A stretch of DNA of 40,154 nucleotides from Ectothiorhodospiraceae bacterium (GTDB lineage: Bacteria > Pseudomonadota > Gammaproteobacteria > Nitrococcales > Halorhodospiraceae). The notes beneath the pieces were generated by a model, which had not been told where the DNA came from, ran no database searches, and was given only the letters and a program-made list of their open reading frames with translations. Location of the stretch: positions 1 to 40,154 of the forward strand of contig PUNM01000075.1 of assembly GCA_003552625.1 (NCBI GenBank), read 5' to 3'. Within the stretch, counting starts at the first letter, position 1. Each line of letters begins with the position of its first letter. A program made the position numbers and the translations under genes. Of the stretch, positions 1-9,315 are shown one piece after another.

Positions 1-1
1 C

Positions 2-670
2 ATCATGAACCGCCTCCACGAGCAGGGTCTGCTCACCGACGGCGCTTTTATGGAGTTTCTGCACAGCCACACCAGCGTGGTCTTCCAGCCGGACTTCGAC
101 GACCCGCGTTACTCCGGGCTCAACCCTTATGCGCTCGGTTTTGCCATCCTGCAGGACATCAAGCGAATGGCGGTGGAGCCAACCGCGGAGGATCGGTACT
201 GGTTCCCGGAGGTCGCCGGCAGCGGCGACTGGCTCCGGGTCTGGCACAACGCCTGGCAGGAGTACCGGGATGAGAGCTTTATCCTGCAGTTCCTCAGCCC
301 CAAGGTCATTCGCGACTTCAAGCTGTTCCGGGTCCACGATGATGCCGAGGAGCCGGAGTTGGTGGTGGATGCGATCCACGACGAATCCGGTTATCGGCAG
401 GTGCGCCGCTCCCTGGCCCAGCGCCACGATATCGCGCGGCTGGAGCCGGATATTCAGGTTGTGGACGTCAATCTGGCCGGGGATCGCAAGCTGATCCTTG
501 AGCACCGGGTCGTGGATGGAGTTATTCTCGAGCGCAGTGAGGCGCTGGCGGTGCTCCGGCACCTGGCCAATCTCTGGGGGTACGACGTGAAGCTCTACGA
601 GGTCGATCCGGAGACGGACCGTGTGCTCAACGAATACCCGGACGTCTCACCGGCCGACCCGGTCGCTTAG
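2..670 (+). CDS. SpoVR family protein, C-terminal part (5' end outside window)
   Basis: The reading frame is already open at the left edge, so this is the last ~223 residues of a longer protein; SpoVR/YcgB proteins are usually about 500 residues. The visible part matches the C-terminal half of E. coli YcgB as I remember it: a stretch reading FLHSHTSVVFQP, then NPYALGFAILQDIKR, a YWFPEVAGSGDW segment, and DESFILQFLSPKVIRDF. The molecular role is not settled. In Bacillus SpoVR affects spore cortex formation; in proteobacteria these cytosolic proteins usually sit with a PrkA-type kinase and YeaH, which would lie to the left of this window. The Met codon at position 5 is internal and not the start. 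No terminator is evident before the next gene. Family assignment is firm; function is not. Confidence 0.93.
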   Translation: MMNRLHEQGLLTDGAFMEFLHSHTSVVFQPDFDDPRYSGLNPYALGFAILQDIKRMAVEPTAEDRYWFPEVAGSGDWLRVWHNAWQEYRDESFILQFLSPKVIRDFKLFRVHDDAEEPELVVDAIHDESGYRQVRRSLAQRHDIARLEPDIQVVDVNLAGDRKLILEHRVVDGVILERSEALAVLRHLANLWGYDVKLYEVDPETDRVLNEYPDVSPADPVA

Positions 671-746
671 GTTCCCGCATTTCCGCCTTGCCGTACCGGT
701 GGTATTCTCTGCGGGGTGAGCGAACCCGTTATAGGAGCACGTCGCT

Positions 747-1424
747 ATGCGCAGAACCCTTATCGGCCTGGCCGGCGTCGGCCTGCTGGCCTCGGCCGGA
801 ACGGCCCAGGCTACCGGCGGGATCCTCGGGATCTCCGGCGGTGTGAACCTCTGGTACCACGACGCGGACGGCGAGATCTTCTCTCAAGATGTCGATGATG
901 ACCTCGGTCTGGATAGCGACAGCGACGCCCATCTCTGGCTGCAGTGGGATCATGTGGTCCCGGGGATCCCCAGCATTCGGCTGGAGCGCACCGGCCTGGA
1001 GCAGAGCGGGGACGGCGATAACGCCATCGACCTCAGCCACACCGATCTGACCCTCTTCTGGTCGCCGCTGCCGCTGCCGTACGTGGATATCGACATCGGC
1101 CTGACCGGGCGCTACTTCGACGGTGAGATCAATACCGACCCCGGTTTTGATGAGGAATCCCTCTCCGGCGTACTGCCCATGGGCTACGGCCGGGTCGGTT
1201 TGGATATCCCGGGCACCCGGTTCCGTTTCGAGGGGTCCATCCAGACGCTCCCCTTAGGGGATCACGAGATCCGCGACGTGCGGATGCAGGCGATCTACAA
1301 GTGGTGGTACGCCGGCGCCACCGTGGGCTATCGGGACTTCTCGATCGAACTCGACGACTTCAGTGACATCACCCTGGATACGGACTTCAGTGGTCCCTAC
1401 GCGGGTGCCTTCCTCCGTTTCTAG
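747..1424 (+). CDS. TIGR04219-type outer membrane beta-barrel protein
   Basis: This 225-residue protein begins with a signal peptide (RR at 2-3, hydrophobic core to about residue 20, likely cleavage after AQA at 22). The rest has alternating polar/hydrophobic strands typical of a small outer-membrane barrel and ends in Phe (..AFLRF), the usual C-terminal recognition signal for the BAM complex. Segments such as GGVNLWYHDADGEI near the mature N terminus and the final IELDDFSDITLDTDFSGPY resemble the uncharacterised TIGR04219 outer-membrane family as I recall it. An AGGAG ribosome-binding site at 733-737 supports the ATG at 747. The protein is strongly acidic, as expected for an exported protein of a halophile. 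Substrate or role is unknown. Confidence 0.85.
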   Translation: MRRTLIGLAGVGLLASAGTAQATGGILGISGGVNLWYHDADGEIFSQDVDDDLGLDSDSDAHLWLQWDHVVPGIPSIRLERTGLEQSGDGDNAIDLSHTDLTLFWSPLPLPYVDIDIGLTGRYFDGEINTDPGFDEESLSGVLPMGYGRVGLDIPGTRFRFEGSIQTLPLGDHEIRDVRMQAIYKWWYAGATVGYRDFSIELDDFSDITLDTDFSGPYAGAFLRF

Positions 1425-1458
1425 GTCGTTGGCCCCCGACTGGCAGCGGAAACCGGCC

Positions 1459-1488
1459 CCCCGGAGGCGCTGAGTAGCGCCTCCGGGG
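1459..1488. terminator. Perfect 13-bp hairpin after the barrel-protein gene
   Basis: CCCCGGAGGCGCT (1459-1471) pairs perfectly with 1476-1488 around a GAGT tetraloop, 35 bases after the outer-membrane protein stop. There is no T-run on either side, so it may stabilise the mRNA 3' end or work as a non-canonical terminator. The rest of 1425-1721 holds a 10-bp palindrome (GCCGTACGGC, 1675-1684) upstream of the next gene and no gene I can support. Confidence 0.5.
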
Positions 1489-1721
1489 ATGGCAGCATGG
1501 GGCATCACGCGGCTGAGGCGGTGCGGTCGAGCCGCGACTCCTCCCTGACGAAGGCATCGTTCACCGACGGGCAGACGATGTCGTCTATACCGTTTTCCCA
1601 AAACACGGGCGCGAGTTCGTTGTAGCGAGTTCGGAACCATGTGCGCCTCTGCGCTGTCTCCGGGGTATGGCCGTGCCGTACGGCTATTGGTATTACGACC
1701 TTGAGGCAAAGGAGTTTGACT

Positions 1722-2342
1722 ATGATTCGCAAGACCGCTGCTTCGGCACTCGTTCTGATGCTGGCCACGGGCGGGGCGTACGCGCAGATGGCCCCGGAAG
1801 AAGAGCAGGCCCCGGAGGCACAGCCGCCGGAAGGTGAGATGCCGCAGGGCGAAATGGAGGGTCAGGGTCCGGATCCGCAGCAGATGGAGCAGCAGCAGCG
1901 GATGCAGGAGATCCAGCAGGAGCTGGGGCAGCTGCAGCAGCAGACGCTGGAGGAGAACCCGGAGCTGGAGGAGCGGGCCGAGGAGCTGGATGATCGGCTG
2001 CTCGACCAGATGGAGGACCTTGGTTACGACAACGTCCGCGAAGACCTGGCGCGTCTCGAAGAGACCATGGAGGCCATGGAGTCGGGTGAGATGTCCGACG
2101 AGGAGGCCCAGCAGCGCCTGCAGGAAGATCAGCAGGTCCAGATGGAACTGCAGCAAGCCCAGCAGGAGGCGATGCAGGATCAGGACTTCATCGAGGGCTG
2201 GGAGCAGGATCGCCAGCAGCTGGAGCAGGACCTGGTCGACGCCATGCAGGATGAGAACCCTGAGGCGGAGGAGCTGATCCAGGAGATGGAGCAGATCCAG
2301 TCCGAGATGCAGCAAGGCATGGGCGGGGAAATGCCGCACTAA
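1722..2342 (+). CDS. Exported Gln/Glu-rich coiled-coil protein (first tandem copy)
   Basis: The 206-residue product starts at ATG 1722, chosen because it follows an AAAGGAG site (1708-1714) and opens directly into a signal peptide cut after about residue 21 (GGAYA|Q). An upstream in-frame ATG at 1641 would bury that signal. The mature chain is almost entirely Gln, Glu, Met, Leu and Asp. It has an acidic, Pro-rich N-terminal stretch (residues ~22-50) and then a long predicted alpha-helical coiled coil to the end. There are no cysteines or recognisable enzymatic motifs. The next gene is a clear paralogue: MEDLGYD, QMELQQAQQEAMQD and the ENPE/RNPE region are shared in the same order. The location is probably periplasmic. 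I do not recognise a named family, and the function is unknown. Confidence 0.82.
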   Translation: MIRKTAASALVLMLATGGAYAQMAPEEEQAPEAQPPEGEMPQGEMEGQGPDPQQMEQQQRMQEIQQELGQLQQQTLEENPELEERAEELDDRLLDQMEDLGYDNVREDLARLEETMEAMESGEMSDEEAQQRLQEDQQVQMELQQAQQEAMQDQDFIEGWEQDRQQLEQDLVDAMQDENPEAEELIQEMEQIQSEMQQGMGGEMPH

Positions 2343-2451
2343 GCGCAGACCGCCGAGCGCACGGCACGCCGCCGGTGGTCAATGGTAGGATCGTCTCGAG
2401 GGTGGCGCAGTAGGCCATCCGCGAGAGAGCCTGACTTTAGGGAGTAAAGCG

Positions 2452-3051
2452 ATGATTCGCACCATACAGGCGGCGCTGCTGGCGCTATTGCTGGGCTTTT
2501 CAGCTAGTCACTCGGCCCTGGCTCAGCAGGAGCAGCAGGCGCCGGGCGCACAGGATCCGCAGCTGATGGAGGCGCAGCAGCGGCTCCAGGAGCTCCAGCA
2601 GCAACTGGGTGAGATCCAGCAGCAGACCTTTGAAGAGAGTGAAGAGCTCCAGCGCAAGCAACAGGAGCTGGAGGAGCGGGCTACGGCCAAGATGGAGGAT
2701 CTGGGCTACGACCCGGAAAGCCACTACGATCGGATGGAAGAGATCTACGAGCGCTTTGAGTCCGGTGACGTCTCCGAGGCCGAGCAGCAAGAGCTTGCTC
2801 AGGAATTCCAGCAGGCGCAGATGGAGCTTCAGCAGGCCCAGCAGGAGGCCATGCAGGATGAGGAGTTCCGCGAAAGCATGGAGCGAGACATGCGGGCCTT
2901 CCAGGAAGATCTGCTCGCTGCCATGGAAGAGCGCAACCCGGAGACGGCGGACCTGATGGATGAACTGGAGCAGCTGCAGATGCAGCTCCAGGAGTCGATG
3001 CAACAGGCACCCCAGGGTGGCGGCATGCCGGATGAGGGCATGATGGAGTAA
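2452..3051 (+). CDS. Exported Gln/Glu-rich coiled-coil protein (second tandem copy)
   Basis: This 199-residue protein is the tandem paralogue of the gene ending 109 bases upstream. The start is preceded by TTAGGGAGT and followed by a signal peptide with likely cleavage after SALA (residue 24). The mature protein is a near-continuous Q/E/M/L-rich helix. It shares QQLGEIQQQTFEE, MEDLGYD, QMELQQAQQEAMQD and AMEERNPE with copy one, but lacks its acidic proline-rich N-terminal extension and ends in a Gly/Met/Pro tail (QAPQGGGMPDEGMME). A strong intrinsic terminator follows, so this gene closes the unit. The function is unknown; a periplasmic structural, chaperone-like or metal/osmotic-stress role would be speculation. 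Confidence 0.85.
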   Translation: MIRTIQAALLALLLGFSASHSALAQQEQQAPGAQDPQLMEAQQRLQELQQQLGEIQQQTFEESEELQRKQQELEERATAKMEDLGYDPESHYDRMEEIYERFESGDVSEAEQQELAQEFQQAQMELQQAQQEAMQDEEFRESMERDMRAFQEDLLAAMEERNPETADLMDELEQLQMQLQESMQQAPQGGGMPDEGMME

Positions 3052-3091
3052 GGATGCTTGCGCCTGCACACGCTGGCGTAATGGAAACCGT

Positions 3092-3128
3092 AGGGGGGCG
3101 ATCGCCGTAGGGGGTCGCCCCCCTTTTT
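3092..3128 (+). terminator. Rho-independent terminator after the tandem coiled-coil genes
   Basis: AGGGGGGCGA (3092-3101) pairs perfectly with TCGCCCCCCT (3115-3124) across a 13-base loop. A T-run follows at once (to 3128, then a second T-run after GA). It lies 41 bases after the second coiled-coil gene and upstream of the hydroquinone reductase gene. Confidence 0.88.
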
Positions 3129-3168
3129 GATTTTTGGATCAACAAGGTCGAAGGACCAGGGGGCAGCG

Positions 3169-4131
3169 ATGGGGTTGCTGATCGACGGCGTCTGGACGCA
3201 GGAAAGCTACAACCGCGATGAAAAGGGGCGTTTTCAGCGGGATGACAGTCGGTTTCGGGACTGGGTCGAGCGAGGGGGGCGGTTCGCGCCGGAGCCCGGG
3301 CGCTACCACCTTTATGTCTCCCTGGCTTGTCCGTGGGCGCATCGCACCCTGATCGCACGTCGCCTCAAAGGGTTGGAGTCAGTGATCTCCGTATCGGTGG
3401 TCCACCCGCTGATGCTGGACAACGGCTGGGAACTGCGTGACGATTTCCCCGGGGCCACCGGCGACCCGGTTCTCGGCAAGCGCTTCCTTCACGAGGTCTA
3501 TACCACCGCGGACCCGCAGGCCAATGGGCGGGTGACCGTGCCTGCACTGTGGGACCGGCGGGAACAGACCCTGGTCAACAATGAGTCCCGGGACCTGCTG
3601 CGCATGCTGGATCACGGCTTCGCCCCGGTAGCCGAGGAGGGCATCGACCTGGCCCCCCCGGATTTGCGCCAGTCGGTGGACGAGACGATCGATGCGATCT
3701 ACCAGCCGATCAACAATGGGGTTTATCGCTGTGGTTTCGCCGGCAGCCAGGCCGCCTACGACGAGGCGGCCGATACGCTCTACGCGGCGCTCGGCCACTG
3801 GGAAGGCGTTCTCCGTGAGCGACGGTTCCTCTGCGGCGAGCGGTTGACCGAGGCGGATATCTGCCTTTTTACGACCTTGATTCGCTTTGATGCTGTCTAC
3901 GCTGTCCACTTCAAGACATCGCAGCGCCTGATCCGTGAGTATCCGAGCCTGATGGGCTATCTGCGGGACCTCTACCAGCGGCCGGCGTTTCGGGAGACCA
4001 CGGATTTCGATCATATCCGTCACCATTATTTCCGCAGTCACCCGTTCATCAATCCGACCGGCATCATTGCGCGTATGCCGCGTCTGGACCTCGATGCGCC
4101 CCACGGCCGCGAGGCGTTGAGCCCCCGGTAA
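3169..4131 (+). CDS. Glutathionyl-hydroquinone reductase (xi-class GST, YqjG/ECM4-like)
   Basis: This 320-residue cytosolic enzyme would reduce glutathionyl-hydroquinones, and possibly other glutathione adducts, to free hydroquinone, giving glutathione disulfide or protein-bound glutathione. The N-terminal thioredoxin-like domain carries the xi-class signature: catalytic Cys54 in SLACPWAHRTL. Further family motifs are NNESRDLLRML, YQPINNGVYRCGFA, the C-terminal helical-domain motif LTEADICLFTTLIRFD, and the closing HPFINPTGIIARMP. The start at 3169 has a GGACCAGGGGG purine-rich site and gives the family's usual N terminus. It stands alone: a terminator precedes it, and a convergent gene's terminator follows. 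Family assignment is secure; the physiological substrate is not known. Confidence 0.93.
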   Translation: MGLLIDGVWTQESYNRDEKGRFQRDDSRFRDWVERGGRFAPEPGRYHLYVSLACPWAHRTLIARRLKGLESVISVSVVHPLMLDNGWELRDDFPGATGDPVLGKRFLHEVYTTADPQANGRVTVPALWDRREQTLVNNESRDLLRMLDHGFAPVAEEGIDLAPPDLRQSVDETIDAIYQPINNGVYRCGFAGSQAAYDEAADTLYAALGHWEGVLRERRFLCGERLTEADICLFTTLIRFDAVYAVHFKTSQRLIREYPSLMGYLRDLYQRPAFRETTDFDHIRHHYFRSHPFINPTGIIARMPRLDLDAPHGREALSPR

Positions 4132-4136
4132 TGACG

Positions 4137-4179
4137 AAAAAGGCCGCCCCGGCCCGTGTTGCAGGGGCCAAAGGCGGCC
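4137..4179 (-). terminator. Rho-independent terminator of the thiolase gene
   Basis: On the minus strand, GGCCGCC (4179-4173) pairs with GGCGGCC (4148-4142), with an inner GGCCC/GGGCC stem (4169-4165 with 4155-4151). Five T residues follow (complement of A4137-4141). It lies between the convergent hydroquinone reductase and thiolase genes and has no T-run for the plus strand. Confidence 0.82.
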
Positions 4180-4212
4180 ATTCCTCCGCGCAGGCGAAAG
4201 GCGGGGAAGGGG

Positions 4213-5397
4213 TTAGACGCGCTCCAGCGCCAGGGCCACGCCCTGCCCGCCACCGATGCACATGGTGACGACGCCGCGGTCGATGCCGTCGCGTTGCATG
4301 GAGTGGATCAGGCGGGTGGTCAGTACCGCGCCAGTGGCGCCGATCGGGTGGCCGTGTGCGACCGCGCCGCCTTCGACGTTGACCCGTTCCTCATCGAGGC
4401 CAAGGTCGCGCGCGACGGCAAGCGCGATGGCCGCGAAGGCTTCGTTGATCTCCCAGCGCTCGACTTCGTCGGTGGACCAGCCGGCCCGCTGCAGGCACTG
4501 TTTTACAGCCGGCACCGGGCCCATGCCGAACATGCCCGGCTCGACGCCGCCGACGCCGTAGGCGACCAGGCGGGCCACCGGGGTCAATCCGTGGTTGCTG
4601 GCGGCTTCCTCCGAGGCAACGACCATCGCTGCGGCACCCGTGTTAATACCGGGGGCATTGCCGGCAGTTATGGTTCCGTCCTTGCGGAAGGCCGGCCGCA
4701 GCTTTTGCAGCCCTTCGAGGCTGGTATCGCCGCGGTTGTGCTCGTCCGTGTCGAAGCGCACAGTCCCCTTGCGGTCCGGGACCTCCACCGGGGTGATCTC
4801 CGCCTGGAAACGCCCCTCTGCCTGCGCTGCCGAGAAGCGGTGCTGGGAGCGCAGGGCCCATTGATCCTGCTCCTCGCGGCTGATCTTGTGCTCGGTGGCC
4901 AGGTCCTCGGTATGCCAGCCGGAGTGCTGATCCGAGAAGGCGTCGTTCAGGCCGTCATTGAGAACGGCGTCGAGCACCTGGCCGTGGCCCAAGCGGTACC
5001 CGGTCCGGCCCTGGGGGAGGAGATACGGAGCGCGATCCATGTTCTCCATGCCACCGGCGACCGCGGTATCGGCGAAGCCGAGGGCCACCTCCTGGAAGGC
5101 GTTGGCGACGGCCTGCGCGCCTGAACCGCAAACGCGGTTGACGGTGAGTGCCGGGGTCTCGGCCGGGATGCCGCCGTTCATGGAGGCCTGCCGTGCTGGG
5201 TTCATCTTGCAGCCAGCCTGGATGACGTTGCCCATGACCACGGTATCCACCTTGGCCGGATCCAGCCCGGAACGCTCCAGGCTCGAGCGGATGGCGGTGG
5301 CGCCAAGGTCTGCGGCGGGTACGTTTTTCAGGCTGCCGCCGAAGGTGCCGATGGCGGTGCGGGTAGGGGCGCAAATGACGACTCGGCGCTGGGACAT
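4213..5397 (-). CDS. Acetyl-CoA acetyltransferase (thiolase)
   Basis: The 394-residue protein is a full-length thiolase condensing two acetyl-CoA to acetoacetyl-CoA, or running in reverse. The acyl-enzyme Cys90 lies in NRVCGSGAQA, with NEAFA, the catalytic His in GHPIGATGA, and the final catalytic Cys in CIGGGQG. It starts at an ATG with a strong AAAGGAGG site. Two usually conserved blocks differ: the CoA-loop motif normally like GNASGIND reads GNAPGINT, and the His motif normally like GGAIALGHPIG reads GGAVAHGHPIG. The catalytic residues themselves are present. No phaB, phaC or beta-oxidation partner is adjacent, so I cannot tell a polyhydroxybutyrate enzyme (PhaA) from a degradative one (AtoB). 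It is a single-gene unit with its own terminator. Confidence 0.93.
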   Translation of the reverse strand: MSQRRVVICAPTRTAIGTFGGSLKNVPAADLGATAIRSSLERSGLDPAKVDTVVMGNVIQAGCKMNPARQASMNGGIPAETPALTVNRVCGSGAQAVANAFQEVALGFADTAVAGGMENMDRAPYLLPQGRTGYRLGHGQVLDAVLNDGLNDAFSDQHSGWHTEDLATEHKISREEQDQWALRSQHRFSAAQAEGRFQAEITPVEVPDRKGTVRFDTDEHNRGDTSLEGLQKLRPAFRKDGTITAGNAPGINTGAAAMVVASEEAASNHGLTPVARLVAYGVGGVEPGMFGMGPVPAVKQCLQRAGWSTDEVERWEINEAFAAIALAVARDLGLDEERVNVEGGAVAHGHPIGATGAVLTTRLIHSMQRDGIDRGVVTMCIGGGQGVALALERV

Positions 5398-5513
5398 GTT
5401 GCCTCCTTTCGCGGTCTCAACCGTGGGCTCGTCGCTGAATAATGGCTCGATGGCCGTTGAGTCTAGACTACCTTAAAGCGTTTGGTGACCCGCAACTCGA
5501 GCGTTGTAGGGAA

Positions 5514-6326
5514 TCAGAGGAAAAGGTTCGGGTCTACCGCGTGTCCGTTGAGGATGACCGTCCAGTGCAGGTGGGGGCCGGTTACCCGCCCGGTGGCGCC
5601 CACCGCGCCGATCTGCTGTCCCCGGTCGACGGTATCCCCCACGGCGACGTCGATCGCCGACAGGTGACAATACATGGTCACCACCCCGCTGCCGTGATCG
5701 ATGAAGACGGTCTTGCCGTTGAAGTAGTAGTCCCCGGTTTCGACCACTTTGCCTGCTTCGGCGGCCTCGATCGGCGTGCCCTCCGACGCGGCGAGGTCGA
5801 GCCCGTTATGCGGGTTGCGCGGCTCGCCGTTGATGAATCGCTGAACGCCGAATTCTGCGGAGACCCGGCTGTCGCTCACGGGCTTGTGGAAGTCGAGTCG
5901 CGGGGTGGCGGTATGGGTGCGGCTCCGAAAAGCGGCGCGGATCTCCTCCTGCTCTGCCCAGATCCGCTCGAGGGTGTCTTCGGGGGGGGTGACCATCTCC
6001 TGGTCCTCGATCTCGATATGCTGCTCCTCGTAGGCGTAGGACTTCACGGTAAACGCCTGAGGTTGCCCATCGACTTCGATCTGGTGTTCGCCTGGATCGG
6101 CGCCGAGGTCGATGCCGACAAGCGCTTCCCAGCCCCGGGGCGTCGCGCGGACGAGCACGTCCTCACCCTCATAGCGGACGTTTTCGGGGCGGTTGTCCGT
6201 TTCAAGGTTAATGCGCGCCACGCCCCCGGGGACGGGCCAGTCGGGCGGGGCAGCGGCCCCCAGCGGCGGCGCCAGCACGGAGAGGGCCACGGCCAGGCTA
6301 GCCACCAGACTACGTGTTGTGGGCAT
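5514..6326 (-). CDS. M23-family (LytM-type) peptidoglycan endopeptidase
   Basis: The 270-residue protein has a signal peptide (hydrophobic to about residue 25, cut near GAAA), an N-terminal beta-rich module (about 30-100), a short helical linker, and a C-terminal M23 zinc peptidase domain. Zinc ligands are visible as H173 and D177 (NPHNGLDLA) and H254 in GPHLHW, and H221 is the expected catalytic His. All ligands are intact, so it is probably an active periplasmic cell-wall cross-link hydrolase rather than an EnvC/NlpD-type activator. Its start lies inside the 3' end of xseA (17-base overlap), implying co-transcription and translational coupling. The stop lies 116 bases before the thiolase start. 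Confidence 0.92.
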   Translation of the reverse strand: MPTTRSLVASLAVALSVLAPPLGAAAPPDWPVPGGVARINLETDNRPENVRYEGEDVLVRATPRGWEALVGIDLGADPGEHQIEVDGQPQAFTVKSYAYEEQHIEIEDQEMVTPPEDTLERIWAEQEEIRAAFRSRTHTATPRLDFHKPVSDSRVSAEFGVQRFINGEPRNPHNGLDLAASEGTPIEAAEAGKVVETGDYYFNGKTVFIDHGSGVVTMYCHLSAIDVAVGDTVDRGQQIGAVGATGRVTGPHLHWTVILNGHAVDPNLFL

Positions 6327-7683
6327 CGTCGGTCTCCGCCTCGGTGGCTTCTACCCGGCAGTGGATTAGGCCCGATGCAACCCGGGTCCGGAGGGCGTCG
6401 CCGGTGGTAACGCTCTGCGCGCTGCGTACCACGCTGCCGTCGTCGGCACGCTGCACGACCGCGTAGCCGCGGTGCAGCGTGGCCAGCGGGCTGACCGTCT
6501 CCAGGCGGCCCCCGGCCTGCGCCAGGCGCTGCTCCAGTGTCGCCAGGCGCTGGCGGATGGCGTGGTCCCGCCGCTGGAGCAAAGGGGTCAGGCGCCGGTG
6601 TTCCTGTGCGATGCGCCTTTTCGGTGTCTGTACGGCCAGGCGATGCCGGGCGTTGCCGAGGCGCTCGCCGCGCTGGGCGAGGCCCCGCTGGAGGGTCCGC
6701 TGGAGCCGGCCCTCTAGGTCATCCAGTCGTTGCGCCCGGTCTCGGAGCCGGCGCCTCGGGTGTTGGCCGTCGAGGCGACGCTGCAGCGTCTCCACGCGGT
6801 GACGTTCCTGCCGCAGGCGTCGGCGGGTCGCATCCTGGATACGGCGCTCCAGCGATTGCAGGCTCTGGAGCCAGGCACCGCCGTCCGGGGATAGGGCCTC
6901 GGCCGCGGCGGATGGGGTCGGCGCCCGGTAGTCGGCGGCGAGGTCGGCGATGGTCACGTCCACTTCATGGCCGACAGCGCTGACGACTGGCAATGGGCAC
7001 GCGCGTAGGGCTCGGGCAACGGCCTCCTCGTTGAAAGGCCAGAGGTCTTCCAGGGAGCCGCCGCCGCGGGTGAGCAGGAGCACGTCCACGTCCCGGCGGC
7101 GTCCGGCGAGCTCGAGGGCGTTGGCGATGGCGGGTGCCGCTGCGGAGCCCTGGACCGGGACCGGATAGATCCGCACGGGCAAGGCCGGGAAACGCCGCTG
7201 CAGGACCTGGAGTACATCACGGATTGCAGCCCCGCTCGGGGAGGTGACGACACCGAGGCGCCGGGGCTGCGCGGGCAGGGGGCGTTTGAGCTCGGAATCG
7301 AAAAGCCCCTCCGCTGCCAGGCGCTTCTTGAGCGCTTCGAACGCGCGCTGCAGGGCACCCTCGCCGGCCGGTTCCAGGTGTTCGACGATGAGCTGGAATT
7401 CGCCGCGGCCGGGGTAAAGGCTAGCCCGGGCGCGCAGCCGCACCTGGTCCCCGTCGGTGGGGTGGTGTCGCAGCGCCGAGGCGCGTCCGCGGAACAGGGC
7501 GCAGCGGACCTGGGCGTTAGCGTCTTTCAGGGTGAAATAGATGTGTCCGGAAGCGGGCCGGGCCAGGTTCGAGATCTCACCCTCGATCCAGAGGCTGGGC
7601 AGCGCTGACTCGAGCAGCGTGCGGAGCTCCTGGGTCAGCTGCGAGGGGGTGTAGATCAGTGTCGGGGATTCCGCGCGGTCCAT
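6310..7683 (-). CDS. xseA: Exodeoxyribonuclease VII large subunit
   Basis: The 457-residue large subunit of exonuclease VII degrades single-stranded DNA in mismatch and other repair. The N-terminal OB fold (about residues 8-105; LWIEGEISNLARPASGHIYF) is followed by the catalytic core, with GVVTSPSGAAIRDVL, RGGGSLEDLWPFN and SAVGHEVDVTIADLAAD in the usual order. Then comes a long Arg/Gln-rich coiled coil (about 270-400) and a small C-terminal domain. The small subunit gene xseB is not in this window. It is the first gene of a two-gene unit with the M23 peptidase and is divergent from guaB. Confidence 0.96.
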   Translation of the reverse strand: MDRAESPTLIYTPSQLTQELRTLLESALPSLWIEGEISNLARPASGHIYFTLKDANAQVRCALFRGRASALRHHPTDGDQVRLRARASLYPGRGEFQLIVEHLEPAGEGALQRAFEALKKRLAAEGLFDSELKRPLPAQPRRLGVVTSPSGAAIRDVLQVLQRRFPALPVRIYPVPVQGSAAAPAIANALELAGRRRDVDVLLLTRGGGSLEDLWPFNEEAVARALRACPLPVVSAVGHEVDVTIADLAADYRAPTPSAAAEALSPDGGAWLQSLQSLERRIQDATRRRLRQERHRVETLQRRLDGQHPRRRLRDRAQRLDDLEGRLQRTLQRGLAQRGERLGNARHRLAVQTPKRRIAQEHRRLTPLLQRRDHAIRQRLATLEQRLAQAGGRLETVSPLATLHRGYAVVQRADDGSVVRSAQSVTTGDALRTRVASGLIHCRVEATEAETDDAHNT

Positions 7684-7750
7684 CGGGGTCGCTGAGGTTG
7701 GACTCGGGTCAATCCTAACTTACATGGCTCTGCGGGGTATGGGAAGTTTG

Positions 7751-9299
<1,549 letters not shown>

Positions 9300-9315
9300 A
9301 CCAGGAGCGCCCATC

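Noticed and set aside
1254-2339. 361-codon Leu/His-rich minus-strand frame, and a similar one at 2500-3069
   Set aside because: They are the complements of the Q/E-rich coiled-coil genes (Gln/Glu codons read backwards as Leu), have no ribosome sites, and the plus-strand genes have clear signal peptides.
4156-5124. 322-codon plus-strand frame opposite the thiolase, and 5442-6410 opposite the M23 peptidase
   Set aside because: Shadow frames of well-conserved enzymes, with no recognisable motifs and no start signals.
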